A stretch of 64,000 nucleotides of DNA, taken from the NCBI RefSeq assembly GCF_000015665.1, contig NC_008817.1:186001-250000 (forward strand). The letters run 5' to 3'. A model generated the notes under the pieces. That model searched no databases, was not told the DNA's origin, and saw nothing but the letters and a program-made list of their open reading frames with translations. Below are positions 9,577 through 20,284 of this stretch, in pieces; the stretch's first letter is position 1; each line of letters starts with the position of its first letter. The position numbers and the translations under genes were made by a program. Source of the stretch: Prochlorococcus marinus str. MIT 9515 (GTDB taxonomy: Bacteria > Cyanobacteriota > Cyanobacteriia > PCC-6307 > Cyanobiaceae).

Positions 9577-11384
9577 TACATTCTCTCTAAGGAATCAATT
9601 CCAAGAAGTTCTAAACTTAATTTTAAAGTCTTTTCAGTCAAAGCACATAATGTAAGTCTTGAAATCTTTGTATTCATTTCAACCTTCAGAATAGATACTT
9701 GATCATAAAATCGATTAAACGACTGACATAATTCAAAAAGATAATTACAGAGTCTATTTGGCATCAAATCTTTTTCTATAGAAACTATAACCTCATCAAA
9801 TTTAAGTAATTTTCTTATTAGTTTCCACTCTAGATCATGGCTATATGCAATAGATTCCGAATTCACAGCATCTTCATTCATATTATTTTTTCTATTAATT
9901 CCTGAAATTCTTACAAGCGTATATAAAAGATATGGCGCCGTATTGCCATTTAAAGAAAGCATCTTTTCAAAACTAAATTGATAATTTGTTATTCTATTTT
10001 GGCTTAAATCAGCATATTTAACTGCTCCAATTCCAATAACTTTTGAAGTATTTAAAATAAACTCTTCAGTTTCAAAACGACTTTCCTTCTCTAATCTTTT
10101 CAAGAGATCTTCTTTGGCTCTTTTAATTGACTCTGATAATAAATCTTTTAGTTTTATGATGTCTCCTTCTCTTGTTTTTAATTTTTTACCATCAATTCCT
10201 TGTACTAGTCCAAATGGTACGTGATTCACTTCACAGTCTTCAGGGATCCAATTAGCTCTTTTAGCTACTTGAAAAACTCCTGCAAAATGATTCGATTGAC
10301 CATGATCTGTTACATAAATAATTCTAGTTGCATTATCCCCATGAGGTTCCTTCCTAAATCGATATCTTAGAGCAGCAAGATCAGTAGTAGCATAATTGAA
10401 TCCACCGTCTTTTTTTTTAATAATTAGTGGTAATGGATTACCTTCTTTATTGGTCATGCCATGAAGAAAAACACATTTAGCTCCTTGATCTTCTACTAAA
10501 ATCTTCTTAAAAGTTAAATCTTCAATAATTGATTTTAGAAAGGGATTATAAAAAGATTCTCCTCTTTCCTTAATTTTTATATTCAATATTTTATAGATTT
10601 CATCGAACTCTTTTCTTGATTGGTTACATAATAATTTCCAAGCTTTAATTGATTTTTTATCCCCACTTTGTAATTTAACTACCTCTTCTCTTGATCTTTT
10701 TTTAAATTCTGTTTCATTATCAAATCTTTTTTTTGAAGCTTTATAAAATTCAACTAAATCACTAATTGTGATCTTATCTATTTCTCTAAGATCACTTGAA
10801 TATAAATCTTTAAGCTGAGTAATAAGCATTCCAAATTGAGTACCCCAATCTCCAACATGATTTAACCTGAGTACGGTGTATCCTCTTAATTCAAAAATTT
10901 TTGCAATCGAATCGCCTATAATTGTTGATCTTAAATGACCTACATGCATTTCTTTAGCGATATTAGGACTTGAAAAATCTACGATAACTTTTTTTTGGGA
11001 ATGACTATTATTATTTGATAATGGAACACCAGCTCTAGGGCATTTAATGTTCGATTTTATTTTTGCAATTAAAAGATTATTTTTTAATTTTATATTTATA
11101 AAACCTGGCCCCGCAATTTCTAAAGCTTCACATAAATTAGATATCTCTTTGTTTTCTTTTAGTTTCTGAACAAATTCAATTGCAATTTCTCGTGGATTCC
11201 TTTTATAAATTTTAGATAAAACTAGACATATATTGCATTGATAATCACCAAATTCTTCTTTTGATGCTTGATTTATTAGATTTTTACGAATGTTTTCAAA
11301 TTCTTCTTTCTTCTCATTTTTTATAAGACTTTCTAGAAGGGTTTCTTCAAATCTTTTAGTTAATTCTTGATAAATTACCTGCAT
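9576..11384 (-). CDS. argS: Arginyl-tRNA synthetase
   Basis: A 602-residue class I tRNA synthetase. It has the N-terminal Add-1 type domain, the HIGH-equivalent HVGHLRS in [39 protein letters not shown] near the KMSKS position, and the C-terminal DALR anticodon-binding domain. Length is normal. It lies downstream of nadC and upstream of hisC on the minus strand. Confidence 0.96.
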   Translation of the reverse strand: MQVIYQELTKRFEETLLESLIKNEKKEEFENIRKNLINQASKEEFGDYQCNICLVLSKIYKRNPREIAIEFVQKLKENKEISNLCEALEIAGPGFINIKLKNNLLIAKIKSNIKCPRAGVPLSNNNSHSQKKVIVDFSSPNIAKEMHVGHLRSTIIGDSIAKIFELRGYTVLRLNHVGDWGTQFGMLITQLKDLYSSDLREIDKITISDLVEFYKASKKRFDNETEFKKRSREEVVKLQSGDKKSIKAWKLLCNQSRKEFDEIYKILNIKIKERGESFYNPFLKSIIEDLTFKKILVEDQGAKCVFLHGMTNKEGNPLPLIIKKKDGGFNYATTDLAALRYRFRKEPHGDNATRIIYVTDHGQSNHFAGVFQVAKRANWIPEDCEVNHVPFGLVQGIDGKKLKTREGDIIKLKDLLSESIKRAKEDLLKRLEKESRFETEEFILNTSKVIGIGAVKYADLSQNRITNYQFSFEKMLSLNGNTAPYLLYTLVRISGINRKNNMNEDAVNSESIAYSHDLEWKLIRKLLKFDEVIVSIEKDLMPNRLCNYLFELCQSFNRFYDQVSILKVEMNTKISRLTLCALTEKTLKLSLELLGIDSLERM

Positions 11385-11411
11385 GAATTATTAAAGTACA
11401 ATTCGATTCAT

Positions 11412-12278
11412 TTAATTAATATAACGCATACTAAAATCAATCCAATTACTTTTAGTAATTGAAGAACTTGTCGATATGAAATCAACTCCATCAATTAAAT
11501 AGTTACTAATGTCTCTTGGATTAATCCCAGAGACCTCTATGATCAAGTTATTTCTCTTTGTTCTTTTAGAGCTATTTATTGATAACTCTCTTAATTCTTT
11601 AATACATTTTTCGAGCAATTCAGGATTAAATTCATCTAATAAAATACTATCTGCACCTGCTAGAACTGCATCTTTTGCTTGCTTCATATTTTCAGCTTCA
11701 ATAATAATATGTGTTGTAAATGGAGTATTCAATCTAATTTTTTTTACTGCATTGTTTAAGTTATCAGTCCATGCAATATGGTTTTCTTTAATCATTGCAG
11801 CATCGTACAGTCCCATTCTATGATTAATACCTCCACCACATTTAAAAGCATACTTTTCAAATATTCTCAAACCAGGAGTAGTTTTTCTTGTATCTGCTAA
11901 CTTTATATTTGTACCTTTTAAAACATCTACAATATTTTTTGTATAAGTCGATATTCCTGATAAATGCATAGATATATTGAGACTTATTCTTTCACTTGCC
12001 AATAGGCTTCTTGAGGGTCCACATAGTTCCAGAAGTTTTTGATCTTTCAAAAATGTTTCGCCATCCTTAATAAAAAATCTACAATCTATGTTTTCATCAA
12101 TTTTATTTAAAATTGTCTTTATTATTTCAACGCCACAAAATATTCCTTTTTCCTTTGCTAACCAATGGGCTTTTCCAATATTTTCTGTAATTGCCGAAGA
12201 TGTAAGATCACCTTTTCCGATATCTTCTTCAATCCAATAATCAATAATTCTAGATATGTTTGGAGAGTAAAAGTCCAC
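11412..12278 (-). CDS. nadC: Quinolinate phosphoribosyltransferase (decarboxylating)
   Basis: A 288-residue enzyme of de novo NAD synthesis that turns quinolinate and PRPP into nicotinate mononucleotide. The N-terminal DIGKGDLTS, the central ADTRKTTPGLR and GGGINHRMGLYDAAMIKENH, and the C-terminal EVSGINPRDI are strong family signatures. It is co-directional with argS, with a 27-base gap. Confidence 0.95.
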   Translation of the reverse strand: MDFYSPNISRIIDYWIEEDIGKGDLTSSAITENIGKAHWLAKEKGIFCGVEIIKTILNKIDENIDCRFFIKDGETFLKDQKLLELCGPSRSLLASERISLNISMHLSGISTYTKNIVDVLKGTNIKLADTRKTTPGLRIFEKYAFKCGGGINHRMGLYDAAMIKENHIAWTDNLNNAVKKIRLNTPFTTHIIIEAENMKQAKDAVLAGADSILLDEFNPELLEKCIKELRELSINSSKRTKRNNLIIEVSGINPRDISNYLIDGVDFISTSSSITKSNWIDFSMRYIN

Positions 12279-12355
12279 AAAACTTGTAATAGATAATGAA
12301 TTTTATTTTAACTTTTAAAGTTTACTTTATATATTTATGTCATTTAATTAAAAAT

Positions 12356-13741
12356 TTATTTACCTATGCAAAATTTAGAAAAAATATTATTTAGTAGATC
12401 TTCAGTTAATTCTTGACCTGTAATTCTAGATAAGTTTTTTATCCCATCTCTAACTTCAATCGATAATAAATCGAAAGGTAATTGATTAGCAATTATTGGA
12501 TCAGTATCATTTAAATTTTTTAGGCAATCCCTCAGGTTTGATATTTGTCTTTCATTTAAAAATATATCTATATTTTCAAATTCTTTTGATCCACATTTTT
12601 TAACTATTTTGTCGACTAAATCTTTTTCACCTTCATTATTTTTGATACTCATTAAAACGATGTCTGATGAAAAAGTTTTTTGATCATTTTTTTTTGAATC
12701 AATTAAATCTTTTTTATTTCCCAAAATAGTTATTAATTTTTCTCGTGGAATTTTGCTTATAATTTCCTCATCATCTTTATTAAATCCATCTTCTAGGCTG
12801 TATAAATAAATAATATAATCTGATTTTTGAATCATTTCAAAGGTTTTCTCTATTCCAATATTTTCTATATATTCATCTGTGTCTCTAATCCCAGCGGTAT
12901 CTACTAATTTTATTGGGATATCTTTAATGGTCAAATTGACTTCAATCATATCTCTAGTTGTTCCTGGGATATTAGTAACTATAGCTTTTTCTTTTTTTGA
13001 GAGAAGATTTAAAAGAGAACTTTTCCCAACATTGGTTTTGCCTATAAGAGCAATCGATATCCCATTATGAATTGATGCCCCCCTTTTTGTATTTTCGATA
13101 AGAATTTCTATTTTTTCTTTTATATTTTTAATACTCCTAGAAAAATCATGATAATTAAAATCTGAAAAATCCTCTTCAAAATCGACTCTTGCTTCTATTT
13201 CTGATAATTGTTCGATTAAATCATTTTTAATAACATCAATCTTTTTCTTGATTTCCCCCTTTACTCCATTAAAAGCTATCTCTGCTGATTTAAGATTTTT
13301 TGCATTAATTAATTGATTAATTGATTCTGCTTGAGTTAAATCTATTTTGCCGTTAAGAAAAGCTCTTTGACTAAATTCTCCTGGATTCGCAATCCTCACT
13401 TTATTATTGTTTGATAATAATGTATCCATTACTTTATTCACAACAATTACTCCCCCATGACAATGTAACTCAACAACATCTTCTCCTGTGAAACTATTAG
13501 GAGAATGCATTACTGAAATTAAAATTTCGTCTATATATTTATTTTCTAAATTATCTTTAACGTAGCCATGAAAAACTCTATGAGACTCCCAAGCATATTT
13601 AGATTTTGTTTCGACGATATTTTTACAGGAATTTATTGCTTCTTCCCCTGTTACTCTTATAACTGCAATTCCTCCTTTACCTAGACTTATAGCCGAAGCT
13701 ATTGCTGCTATTGTATCTTCAGTATCGACAATTGATTCCAT
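12356..13741 (-). CDS. mnmE: tRNA modification GTPase MnmE
   Basis: A 461-residue GTPase that with MnmG modifies U34 of certain tRNAs. It has the N-terminal tetrahydrofolate-binding domain ([19 protein letters not shown]), a helical domain, the inserted G domain ([12 protein letters not shown], then DTAGIRDT) and the C-terminal CIGK whose cysteine is the conserved MnmE residue. No mnmG lies in the window. It is divergent from the DUF2062 gene. Confidence 0.96.
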
Positions 13742-13807
13742 CTCTCACTATGTTATGGATAATTAAGTAGGCTTATCAAAGAAAACTTTTTTGATTGAGA
13801 TCTCAGA

Positions 13808-14260
13808 ATGAAGTTGATAAAAAATCTTAACTTTAAAAAAATTCTATCATTATTTTTGAAACAAGAGGGGACTCCATTTTTTAATGCAAAGGGAGTCGCG
13901 GTTGGTGTCTTTTGCGGTTGCTTCCCTTTCTTTGGTTTTCAAACTTTATTAGGATTATTTTTAGCAAGAGTTGCTAAAGGAAATCTTTTTCTTGCTGCAA
14001 TTGGCACTTGGATAAGTAATCCTTTTACTTATGTACCTCTCTATTTCTTCAATTATAAAGTTGGTTCATTCTTACTAAGAAATCCTACTGATATTGTTTT
14101 AGATAAAAATTTATTGATAGAAGAATTATGGGAACAAGGAAGGGTTTTTTCATTAAAATTAATTCTGGGTTCAGCTTTAGTTGGATTACTATTAGCTTCT
14201 ATTTCTGGGATGATTATTTTTTTGCTATATAAATTAAAAATTAAAAAAAGAGTATTGTAA
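13808..14260 (+). CDS. DUF2062 membrane protein
   Basis: A 150-residue protein with the DUF2062 pattern: a short lead (FLKQEGTPFFNAKGVAVGVFCG), GFQTLLGLFLARVAKGN, then TWISNPFTYVPLYFF. Two or three membrane helices are predicted, one near the C-terminus. Function is unknown. It sits between mnmE (divergent) and rel (convergent). Confidence 0.82.
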   Translation: MKLIKNLNFKKILSLFLKQEGTPFFNAKGVAVGVFCGCFPFFGFQTLLGLFLARVAKGNLFLAAIGTWISNPFTYVPLYFFNYKVGSFLLRNPTDIVLDKNLLIEELWEQGRVFSLKLILGSALVGLLLASISGMIIFLLYKLKIKKRVL

Positions 14261-14278
14261 AGTTATTTTGAGTTTAAA

Positions 14279-16588
14279 TTAACTTATTCCTACTCTCGCA
14301 ATATCTAATACATCAGCCATTGATTTAATTTGATCAATAGTTTTGTGGAGTTGGCTATAACTTTCTAGACCAACACATAAATTAATTATGGCAGGTTTAC
14401 CAAAAGCGGTTTTTACATTTGCATCACTAACATTTATTCCTTTATCAGATAATCTCATAAGAATATCTTTTAGGACACCTACTCTATCTATAACTTCTAT
14501 TCTGAGTTGAATTGGAAACTTATTGTCAAGAACTTTATTCTCTTGGTTCCATGCAACAGGTAATCTTCTCTCAATTGGTATTGGGAGAACGTTCTCGCAA
14601 TCTCTTCTATGTATAGTGATGCCATGATTACCTAAAGAGACAGTTCCAATTATTTCCTCCCCGGGAAGTGGACTGCAGCATTTTCCGATTCTATAATCTA
14701 GGCCTTCGACCCCAGAGATTGGTGATTTATTAGTTGCATGAGATTTAGTTGTTATTGAATTATTTTTATTGACAAGTGTTTTTGCTATTTCAGCATTGGA
14801 TTCATTTTTAATTTCTTCTGTTTGTATTTTAATTTCTTCTCTTAGTCGATTTAATACTTGATGCAAAGTTAATCCACCAAATCCTAATGATGCGAGAAGA
14901 TCTTCTGTTGTCTTTAAATTGCATCGATGAGCAACTTTTTGCATTGCATCACTTGAAAGTAAAGATTCAAATCCATTACGACCTATCTCTTTCTCAAGTA
15001 GGTCTTTCCCTCGCTTGATAGTCTCATCTCTATGGCTTTTCTTATACCACTGCCGAATTCTATTTTTGGCGGTTGGAGTAACTACAAAATTCAACCAGTC
15101 TAGGCTTGGAGTTGAATTATTATTAGTCAAAATTTCTATAAAGTCCCCATTTTGTAGTGATGTAGATAGAGGAGATAGCTTTTCATTGATTCTTATCCCA
15201 TTACAATGGTTACCTATTTCTGAATGTATTCTGTAAGCAAAATCTATTGCAGTAGATCCTTTCCTTAGACCAACAACGTCACCTTTTGGTGTAATCACAA
15301 AAACTTCTTCATCGAATAAATCTTCTTTTATTGATGCTAAATAGTCATTATGATCTTTCTCATTTCCTTCTTGTTGCCATTCTACTAGTTGTCTAAGCCA
15401 ATTAAATCTCTCTGCATTACTAGATGCAGGCGAACCACCTTCTTTATATTGCCAATGTGCAGCTATTCCAAATTCTGCAATTTGATGCATTGAAGTTGTT
15501 CTGATTTGAACTTCAATAGGCCTATGTTTGCCAATAACAGAAGTATGTAAGGACTGGTAGCCATTAGGTTTTGGTAAGCCTATGTAATCTTTAAATCTTC
15601 CAGGGATTGGTCTAAAAGTATCATGAACGACTGCTAAAGCTTTATAACAGCTATCTAAATTGCTAACAATAATTCTTAAAGCAGCAACGTCATAAATCTC
15701 GCTAAATTGTTTTTGCTGTCTTTCCATTTTGCTCCAGATACCGTAAAGATGTTTTGGTCTTCCTGTAATTTCAAAATTTTTTAAACCTGATGAGACTAAA
15801 TTTTCTTTCATTAAATTTAGAGTATTATCTAATCTTTTTTCTCTATCACTTCTTTTAACTACAATTTGATCTTTTAAATTTTTATATTCATCTGGTTCAA
15901 GAAATTTAAATGCCAAATCTTCTAATTCCCATTTGAATCTATTTATTCCTAACCTGTTTGCTAAAGGTGCATATATTTCTCTCGTTTCTCTTGCAATTCT
16001 CTCTTTTCTCTCTTCATTAAGCCATTGAATTGTTCTCATATTATGAAGTCGATCTGCAAGTTTAACTAAAACAACTCTGATGTCACTTGCCATGGCTAAG
16101 AACATTTTTCTAAGATTTTCAGCTTGCGCTTCAGTTCTATTATTAAAGTGAATACCACCTAATTTAGTTACACCCTCTACAAGTACTTTTACTTCTAAGC
16201 CAAAATTAATTTCTATCTCCGAAAGAGCTATTCCTGTATCTTCAACTACATCATGTAATAATCCAGCAGCAATAACGGATGAACTTGCCCCTATTTCTTT
16301 AAGAAGATCTGCAACAGCAATTGGATGAATTATATATGGCTCACCACTTGCCCTAAGTTGTCCATTATGAGCTTGGTAAGCAAGCTTGAAAGCTTTGACT
16401 ATAAGATCTTGATTAGAATCATTTTTATTATTTGATAGTTCATAGTTTTGAATATTTTCAAGCAGCCAATTTGGAATTTTTATCTCATACTTCAAAGATT
16501 CACTTTCATAATTTTTATTTTCAGGCACAATGATTGTTGATACTTCAATTTCTTTTCTCTCTTTTGAATCCGCAGTTGCCTCAGACAT
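14279..16588 (-). CDS. spoT: Bifunctional (p)ppGpp synthetase/hydrolase
   Basis: A 769-residue Rel/SpoT enzyme controlling the stringent response. Domains in order: HD hydrolase (LLHDVVEDTG near 111-118), synthetase (PGRFKDYIGLPKPNGYQSLHT and EVQIRT), TGS (FVITPKGDVVGLRKGSTAIDFAY), a conserved zinc-finger-like region (CCSPLPGEEI) and a C-terminal ACT domain. The RFKD form of the RxKD motif and the intact HD pair indicate a bifunctional Rel, not a synthetase-only RelA. It looks like the only long Rel in this window. Confidence 0.94.
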   Translation of the reverse strand: MSEATADSKERKEIEVSTIIVPENKNYESESLKYEIKIPNWLLENIQNYELSNNKNDSNQDLIVKAFKLAYQAHNGQLRASGEPYIIHPIAVADLLKEIGASSSVIAAGLLHDVVEDTGIALSEIEINFGLEVKVLVEGVTKLGGIHFNNRTEAQAENLRKMFLAMASDIRVVLVKLADRLHNMRTIQWLNEERKERIARETREIYAPLANRLGINRFKWELEDLAFKFLEPDEYKNLKDQIVVKRSDREKRLDNTLNLMKENLVSSGLKNFEITGRPKHLYGIWSKMERQQKQFSEIYDVAALRIIVSNLDSCYKALAVVHDTFRPIPGRFKDYIGLPKPNGYQSLHTSVIGKHRPIEVQIRTTSMHQIAEFGIAAHWQYKEGGSPASSNAERFNWLRQLVEWQQEGNEKDHNDYLASIKEDLFDEEVFVITPKGDVVGLRKGSTAIDFAYRIHSEIGNHCNGIRINEKLSPLSTSLQNGDFIEILTNNNSTPSLDWLNFVVTPTAKNRIRQWYKKSHRDETIKRGKDLLEKEIGRNGFESLLSSDAMQKVAHRCNLKTTEDLLASLGFGGLTLHQVLNRLREEIKIQTEEIKNESNAEIAKTLVNKNNSITTKSHATNKSPISGVEGLDYRIGKCCSPLPGEEIIGTVSLGNHGITIHRRDCENVLPIPIERRLPVAWNQENKVLDNKFPIQLRIEVIDRVGVLKDILMRLSDKGINVSDANVKTAFGKPAIINLCVGLESYSQLHKTIDQIKSMADVLDIARVGIS

Positions 16589-16643
16589 ATAATATTGCTT
16601 TAGATTTATTTTATTTAGGACCAGAGAAATTTGCTATAAAATT

Positions 16644-18239
16644 ATGAAAATAAATAAAAACAAAATTCTTGAAGTCAGGAATCTAAATGTAAAATATACC
16701 CCTAATCAGAAATCTACCATAAAAAATTTCACATTAGATCTTTGTGAAGGAGATCATTTAGCAATAATAGGCCCTTCTGGATGTGGTAAAAGTACAATTG
16801 CAAAAACAATTATAAATATGCTCCCCGAAGAGGCATTGATTAAAGGTCAAATAACAATATCTGGTGAAGATATCAAGAAAATTGATAAAAAAGAAATTGA
16901 ATTATTTAGAAGGAAAAATTTTGGATTTATTTATCAAGATTCTTTAAATAAACTTAATCCTTTAATGACAGTAGGTGATCATGTATATGAACTATTCCAA
17001 GTACATTTCCCAAACAAGCCCTTTGAAAGTATTAAAGATCTAGTAGAAGAAACTTTTCGAAGAGTAGGGATAGAGAGGGACAGATTAGATTCATTTCCAC
17101 ATGAATTCAGTGGAGGAATGAGGCAAAGAGTTTCAATTGCAATGGCTTTAGCTTTGAAGCCAAAAATATTAATAGCAGATGAGCCTACAACTAGTCTGGA
17201 TACTAAGACTAGTTTTGAAGTGATGAATGAAATTCTATATTTAAGTAAACAATCTCAAACTACTTTAATTTTGATTAGTCATGACATTAATTTGGCAGCT
17301 AAGTGGTGTAAAAAAGTCGCGATAATGGAACAAGGATGCATTCACGAACAAGGAGATATTCAAGAAGTTTTTAAATCGCCGATATCAAAAATAGGTAAAA
17401 AATTGATAAAAGCAACAAATATATCTTTGCAGCCAATAAAAAAAATTAGTTATAAAAATCATATTATTTTAGAGGCGAATAATTTAAGACATTGGTATAA
17501 ATTAAATTCATCAATTTTTCGACCCAAATGGAATAAGGCCTTAAAAGAAGTAAGCTTCAAATTATATCGAAATGAAACTCTAGGAATTGTTGGATCCTCT
17601 GGTTCAGGGAAGAGTACTTTATGTAGAGCTTTAATAGGACTATTAAAAGTAAGAGGTGGTGAAATAAAAGTTTATGATAATGGTCTGAAATTTGGTAAAA
17701 AAAAGTCTAAAAATTATAAAAATATTCAAATAATTTTCCAAGATCCTTTTTCAAGTTTGAATCCAAAAATGAAAATTAAAAATATTTTGAAGGATATTTT
17801 TTTAATTCAAAAGATTTATAATAATGATCAAATTAAGAATGAGATTCAATTAATTTTGGAAAATTTAAATCTGCCTTCAGATTCTTTATTCTTAAACTCC
17901 TATCCCTGTCAATTATCTGGGGGCCAGCTACAAAGAATTTCTATTGCAAGATCTTTATTACTTAAACCAAAAATTCTTATCTGTGATGAAAGTGTAAATA
18001 TGTTAGATGCATATATAAAAATTGAAATACTTGAGTTATTAAGAAAGATACAAGAAAAAATGGATTTCAGTATTATATTTATTACACATGACTTAGGAAT
18101 TGCAAAAAATTTTTGTAACAGATTATTAGTTATGGATTATGGAAAGATTATAGAAGAGGGTGATTCTTCAACTATTTTTTCTAATCCCAAAAATAATATT
18201 ACAAAAGCTTTAGTAGAGAGCTGCTTAAACCTTAATTAA
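16644..18239 (+). CDS. Fused double ABC-transporter ATPase, oligopeptide type
   Basis: A 531-residue protein made of two ABC ATPase domains in one chain, like a DppD-DppF fusion. Domain 1 has Walker A GPSGCGKST, signature FSGGMRQR and Walker B ILIADEPTTSLD. Domain 2 has Walker A GSSGSGKST, signature LSGGQLQR and Walker B-like LICDESVNMLD, where the usual DEP has become DES. No permease or binding protein lies next to it, so the transport partner must be elsewhere. The 3' end overlaps the convergent pseudouridine synthase by 8 bases. The substrate is unknown. Confidence 0.85.
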   Translation: MKINKNKILEVRNLNVKYTPNQKSTIKNFTLDLCEGDHLAIIGPSGCGKSTIAKTIINMLPEEALIKGQITISGEDIKKIDKKEIELFRRKNFGFIYQDSLNKLNPLMTVGDHVYELFQVHFPNKPFESIKDLVEETFRRVGIERDRLDSFPHEFSGGMRQRVSIAMALALKPKILIADEPTTSLDTKTSFEVMNEILYLSKQSQTTLILISHDINLAAKWCKKVAIMEQGCIHEQGDIQEVFKSPISKIGKKLIKATNISLQPIKKISYKNHIILEANNLRHWYKLNSSIFRPKWNKALKEVSFKLYRNETLGIVGSSGSGKSTLCRALIGLLKVRGGEIKVYDNGLKFGKKKSKNYKNIQIIFQDPFSSLNPKMKIKNILKDIFLIQKIYNNDQIKNEIQLILENLNLPSDSLFLNSYPCQLSGGQLQRISIARSLLLKPKILICDESVNMLDAYIKIEILELLRKIQEKMDFSIIFITHDLGIAKNFCNRLLVMDYGKIIEEGDSSTIFSNPKNNITKALVESCLNLN

Positions 18240-19194
18240 ATTTTTTTAAGATCCTCAATAATTTTACAAATTCTTGGGGTAAATCTGCTTCGAATTTCAT
18301 TTCTTCTCCATTAATAGGATGAAAAAGTCCAAGCTCTATAGCGTGTAAAGCCTGACCATCTAATTTGCAAGGCAGTTTTTTACATCTTCCATATAAAGGA
18401 TCACCAAGGATAGGGTGATTAATGTATGCGCAATGAACTCTTATTTGATGTGTTCTTCCAGTATCTAATTTGAAACTCATCAGCGAGTAATTACCAAATC
18501 TTTCTAATAATTTCCAGTAAGTACAGGCATATCTTCCGGAATTTTCATCAACTACTGCATACTTTAATCTATTTATTTTGTCCCTTCCTATGTGGCCAAC
18601 GATTTTGCCTTCTGAAGTATTTGGTACGCCATGAATTACCGCAATATAATTTCGTGATGCTATTTTATCTCTTATCTGTATTTGAAGATTTACAAGTGAT
18701 TCTTGGCTTTTTGCTACAACCATACAACCAGAAGTGTCTTTATCCAATCTATGCACGATCCCTGGTCTTAATTTTCCATTAATTCCTGGAAGGTCCTTAC
18801 AATGAAAGAGTAGTCCGTTCACTAAGGTGCCTGATTTATGGCCTGGGGCTGGATGGACTATTAATCCTGATTGCTTGTTAATAACAATTATATGTTCATC
18901 TTCATAAAGAATATTTAAGTGCATCTTTTCTGGCTTCAAATAGACGAGAGGTTCTGGAGGAGGCATCCAAATTTGTATATTATCTCCAGTTTTTAGTGGT
19001 GTTTTAGCTTTTGCAGTTTTGTAGTTAATAAGAACTAATCCTGCGTTTATAAGATTTTGTATTCTGGCTCTACTTTGTTCGGGTCTTTTGCTTACTAGCC
19101 ACCTATCGAGTCGCATAGGAAGTGGTAGCTCATAAATAATTTCTGTTAGTTCACCTTCTCCTACTCCAAATGAATTGGCATTGCTTGATTTCAT
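18232..19194 (-). CDS. rluD: RluD-family 23S rRNA pseudouridine synthase
   Basis: A 320-residue RNA modification enzyme. It has an N-terminal S4 RNA-binding domain (RLDRWLVSKRPEQSRARIQNLI), then the RluA/RluD catalytic motif HRLDKDTSG with the essential aspartate, and HQIRVHCAYINHPILGDPLYG near the end. It overlaps the rbgA stop by 4 bases (ATGA), so it is coupled to that ribosome-assembly GTPase. Confidence 0.88.
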   Translation of the reverse strand: MKSSNANSFGVGEGELTEIIYELPLPMRLDRWLVSKRPEQSRARIQNLINAGLVLINYKTAKAKTPLKTGDNIQIWMPPPEPLVYLKPEKMHLNILYEDEHIIVINKQSGLIVHPAPGHKSGTLVNGLLFHCKDLPGINGKLRPGIVHRLDKDTSGCMVVAKSQESLVNLQIQIRDKIASRNYIAVIHGVPNTSEGKIVGHIGRDKINRLKYAVVDENSGRYACTYWKLLERFGNYSLMSFKLDTGRTHQIRVHCAYINHPILGDPLYGRCKKLPCKLDGQALHAIELGLFHPINGEEMKFEADLPQEFVKLLRILKKFN

Positions 19195-20057
19195 CTCGGC
19201 ACTTCCAAAGCAATTTTTCCAAGCATTTGATTACGATAATCCTCTAATAATTTGTAAGCCATTCTTCTTCTGTCGCCTGAGGTATGTTTTAATGCTACAA
19301 GATCAATCCATTCATGTGGACTATCAAAGCTTTTTAAAATATCAACCCCATATCTATTAGATATCTTTTTAAGTGAAATATTAGCATTTTTATCTTCTTT
19401 TAATTTAAAGATAATTTTTAAAAATTCAATAGCAACACTTTCTATTTCATAAGCAGCTTCTCCAATATCATCGCAAAGTGCAAGATTTAGAGCAGATTTT
19501 TGATTCTCTAAATTTGGCGGTATAACACCAGGAGCATCAAGTAAATCAATTCCACCGTCTAATCTGATCCATCTGAGATTACGAGTCACGCCAGCTTTTC
19601 TAGCGCTTTCTACAACTTTCTTTTTAGCGATTCTATTTATTAATGCAGATTTTCCTACATTAGGAAAACCGAGAGTAAGAGCTCTGATCGGTCTAACCTT
19701 CATTCCTCTGGATAACCTTCTTTTGTCAATTGACAAGCGAGATTCCTTCGCAGATTTGCAAATTTCTTTTATTCCCTTCCCATTTTTTGCATCACACCAA
19801 AGAGGATAAATATCATATTTTTTAAACCATGTGTTCCAATTAATAATAGTTTCAGGAGCTATCATATCAGCGCGATTAATTACAAGGATATGTTTTTTGT
19901 TTGTGATCCATTGATTTAGATGAGGATGACCTGTTGACAATGGAATTCTTGCATCTCTAACTTCTATAATTAAATCTACTCTGCTTATAACTGCAGATAG
20001 CTTTTTTTCGGCTTTGGCAATATGGCCTGGGTACCATTGTATTGTAGGTATTTCCAC
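19191..20057 (-). CDS. rbgA: Ribosome biogenesis GTPase RbgA (YlqF)
   Basis: A 288-residue circularly permuted GTPase for 50S subunit assembly. The permuted order is visible: the G4 NRAD near residue 60 comes before the G1 loop GFPNVGKSALIN and the G3 segment DAPGV. The N-terminal IQWYPGHIAKAEK is typical. The pseudouridine synthase start overlaps its stop by 4 bases. It is divergent from pgk. Confidence 0.93.
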   Translation of the reverse strand: MEIPTIQWYPGHIAKAEKKLSAVISRVDLIIEVRDARIPLSTGHPHLNQWITNKKHILVINRADMIAPETIINWNTWFKKYDIYPLWCDAKNGKGIKEICKSAKESRLSIDKRRLSRGMKVRPIRALTLGFPNVGKSALINRIAKKKVVESARKAGVTRNLRWIRLDGGIDLLDAPGVIPPNLENQKSALNLALCDDIGEAAYEIESVAIEFLKIIFKLKEDKNANISLKKISNRYGVDILKSFDSPHEWIDLVALKHTSGDRRRMAYKLLEDYRNQMLGKIALEVPR

Positions 20058-20284
20058 TTGATCAAATCCAATAGATTGTACGTATATACCTTTTGATTAC
20101 TATCAGTATTAAAAGTAATTATATTCAATAGTAATGTAAAAATTAAAATTTTTTTTATTTTTATAAACTTTGTATTTCTACCTAATTTTTAAAATTTATT
20201 AAGGCATAAGTAACAGTTACAAATTTTTAACCCAATAAGCACAAATTAACGTTAGGGTTTCGAAGTAAAAAAAAGGATGTTTTA

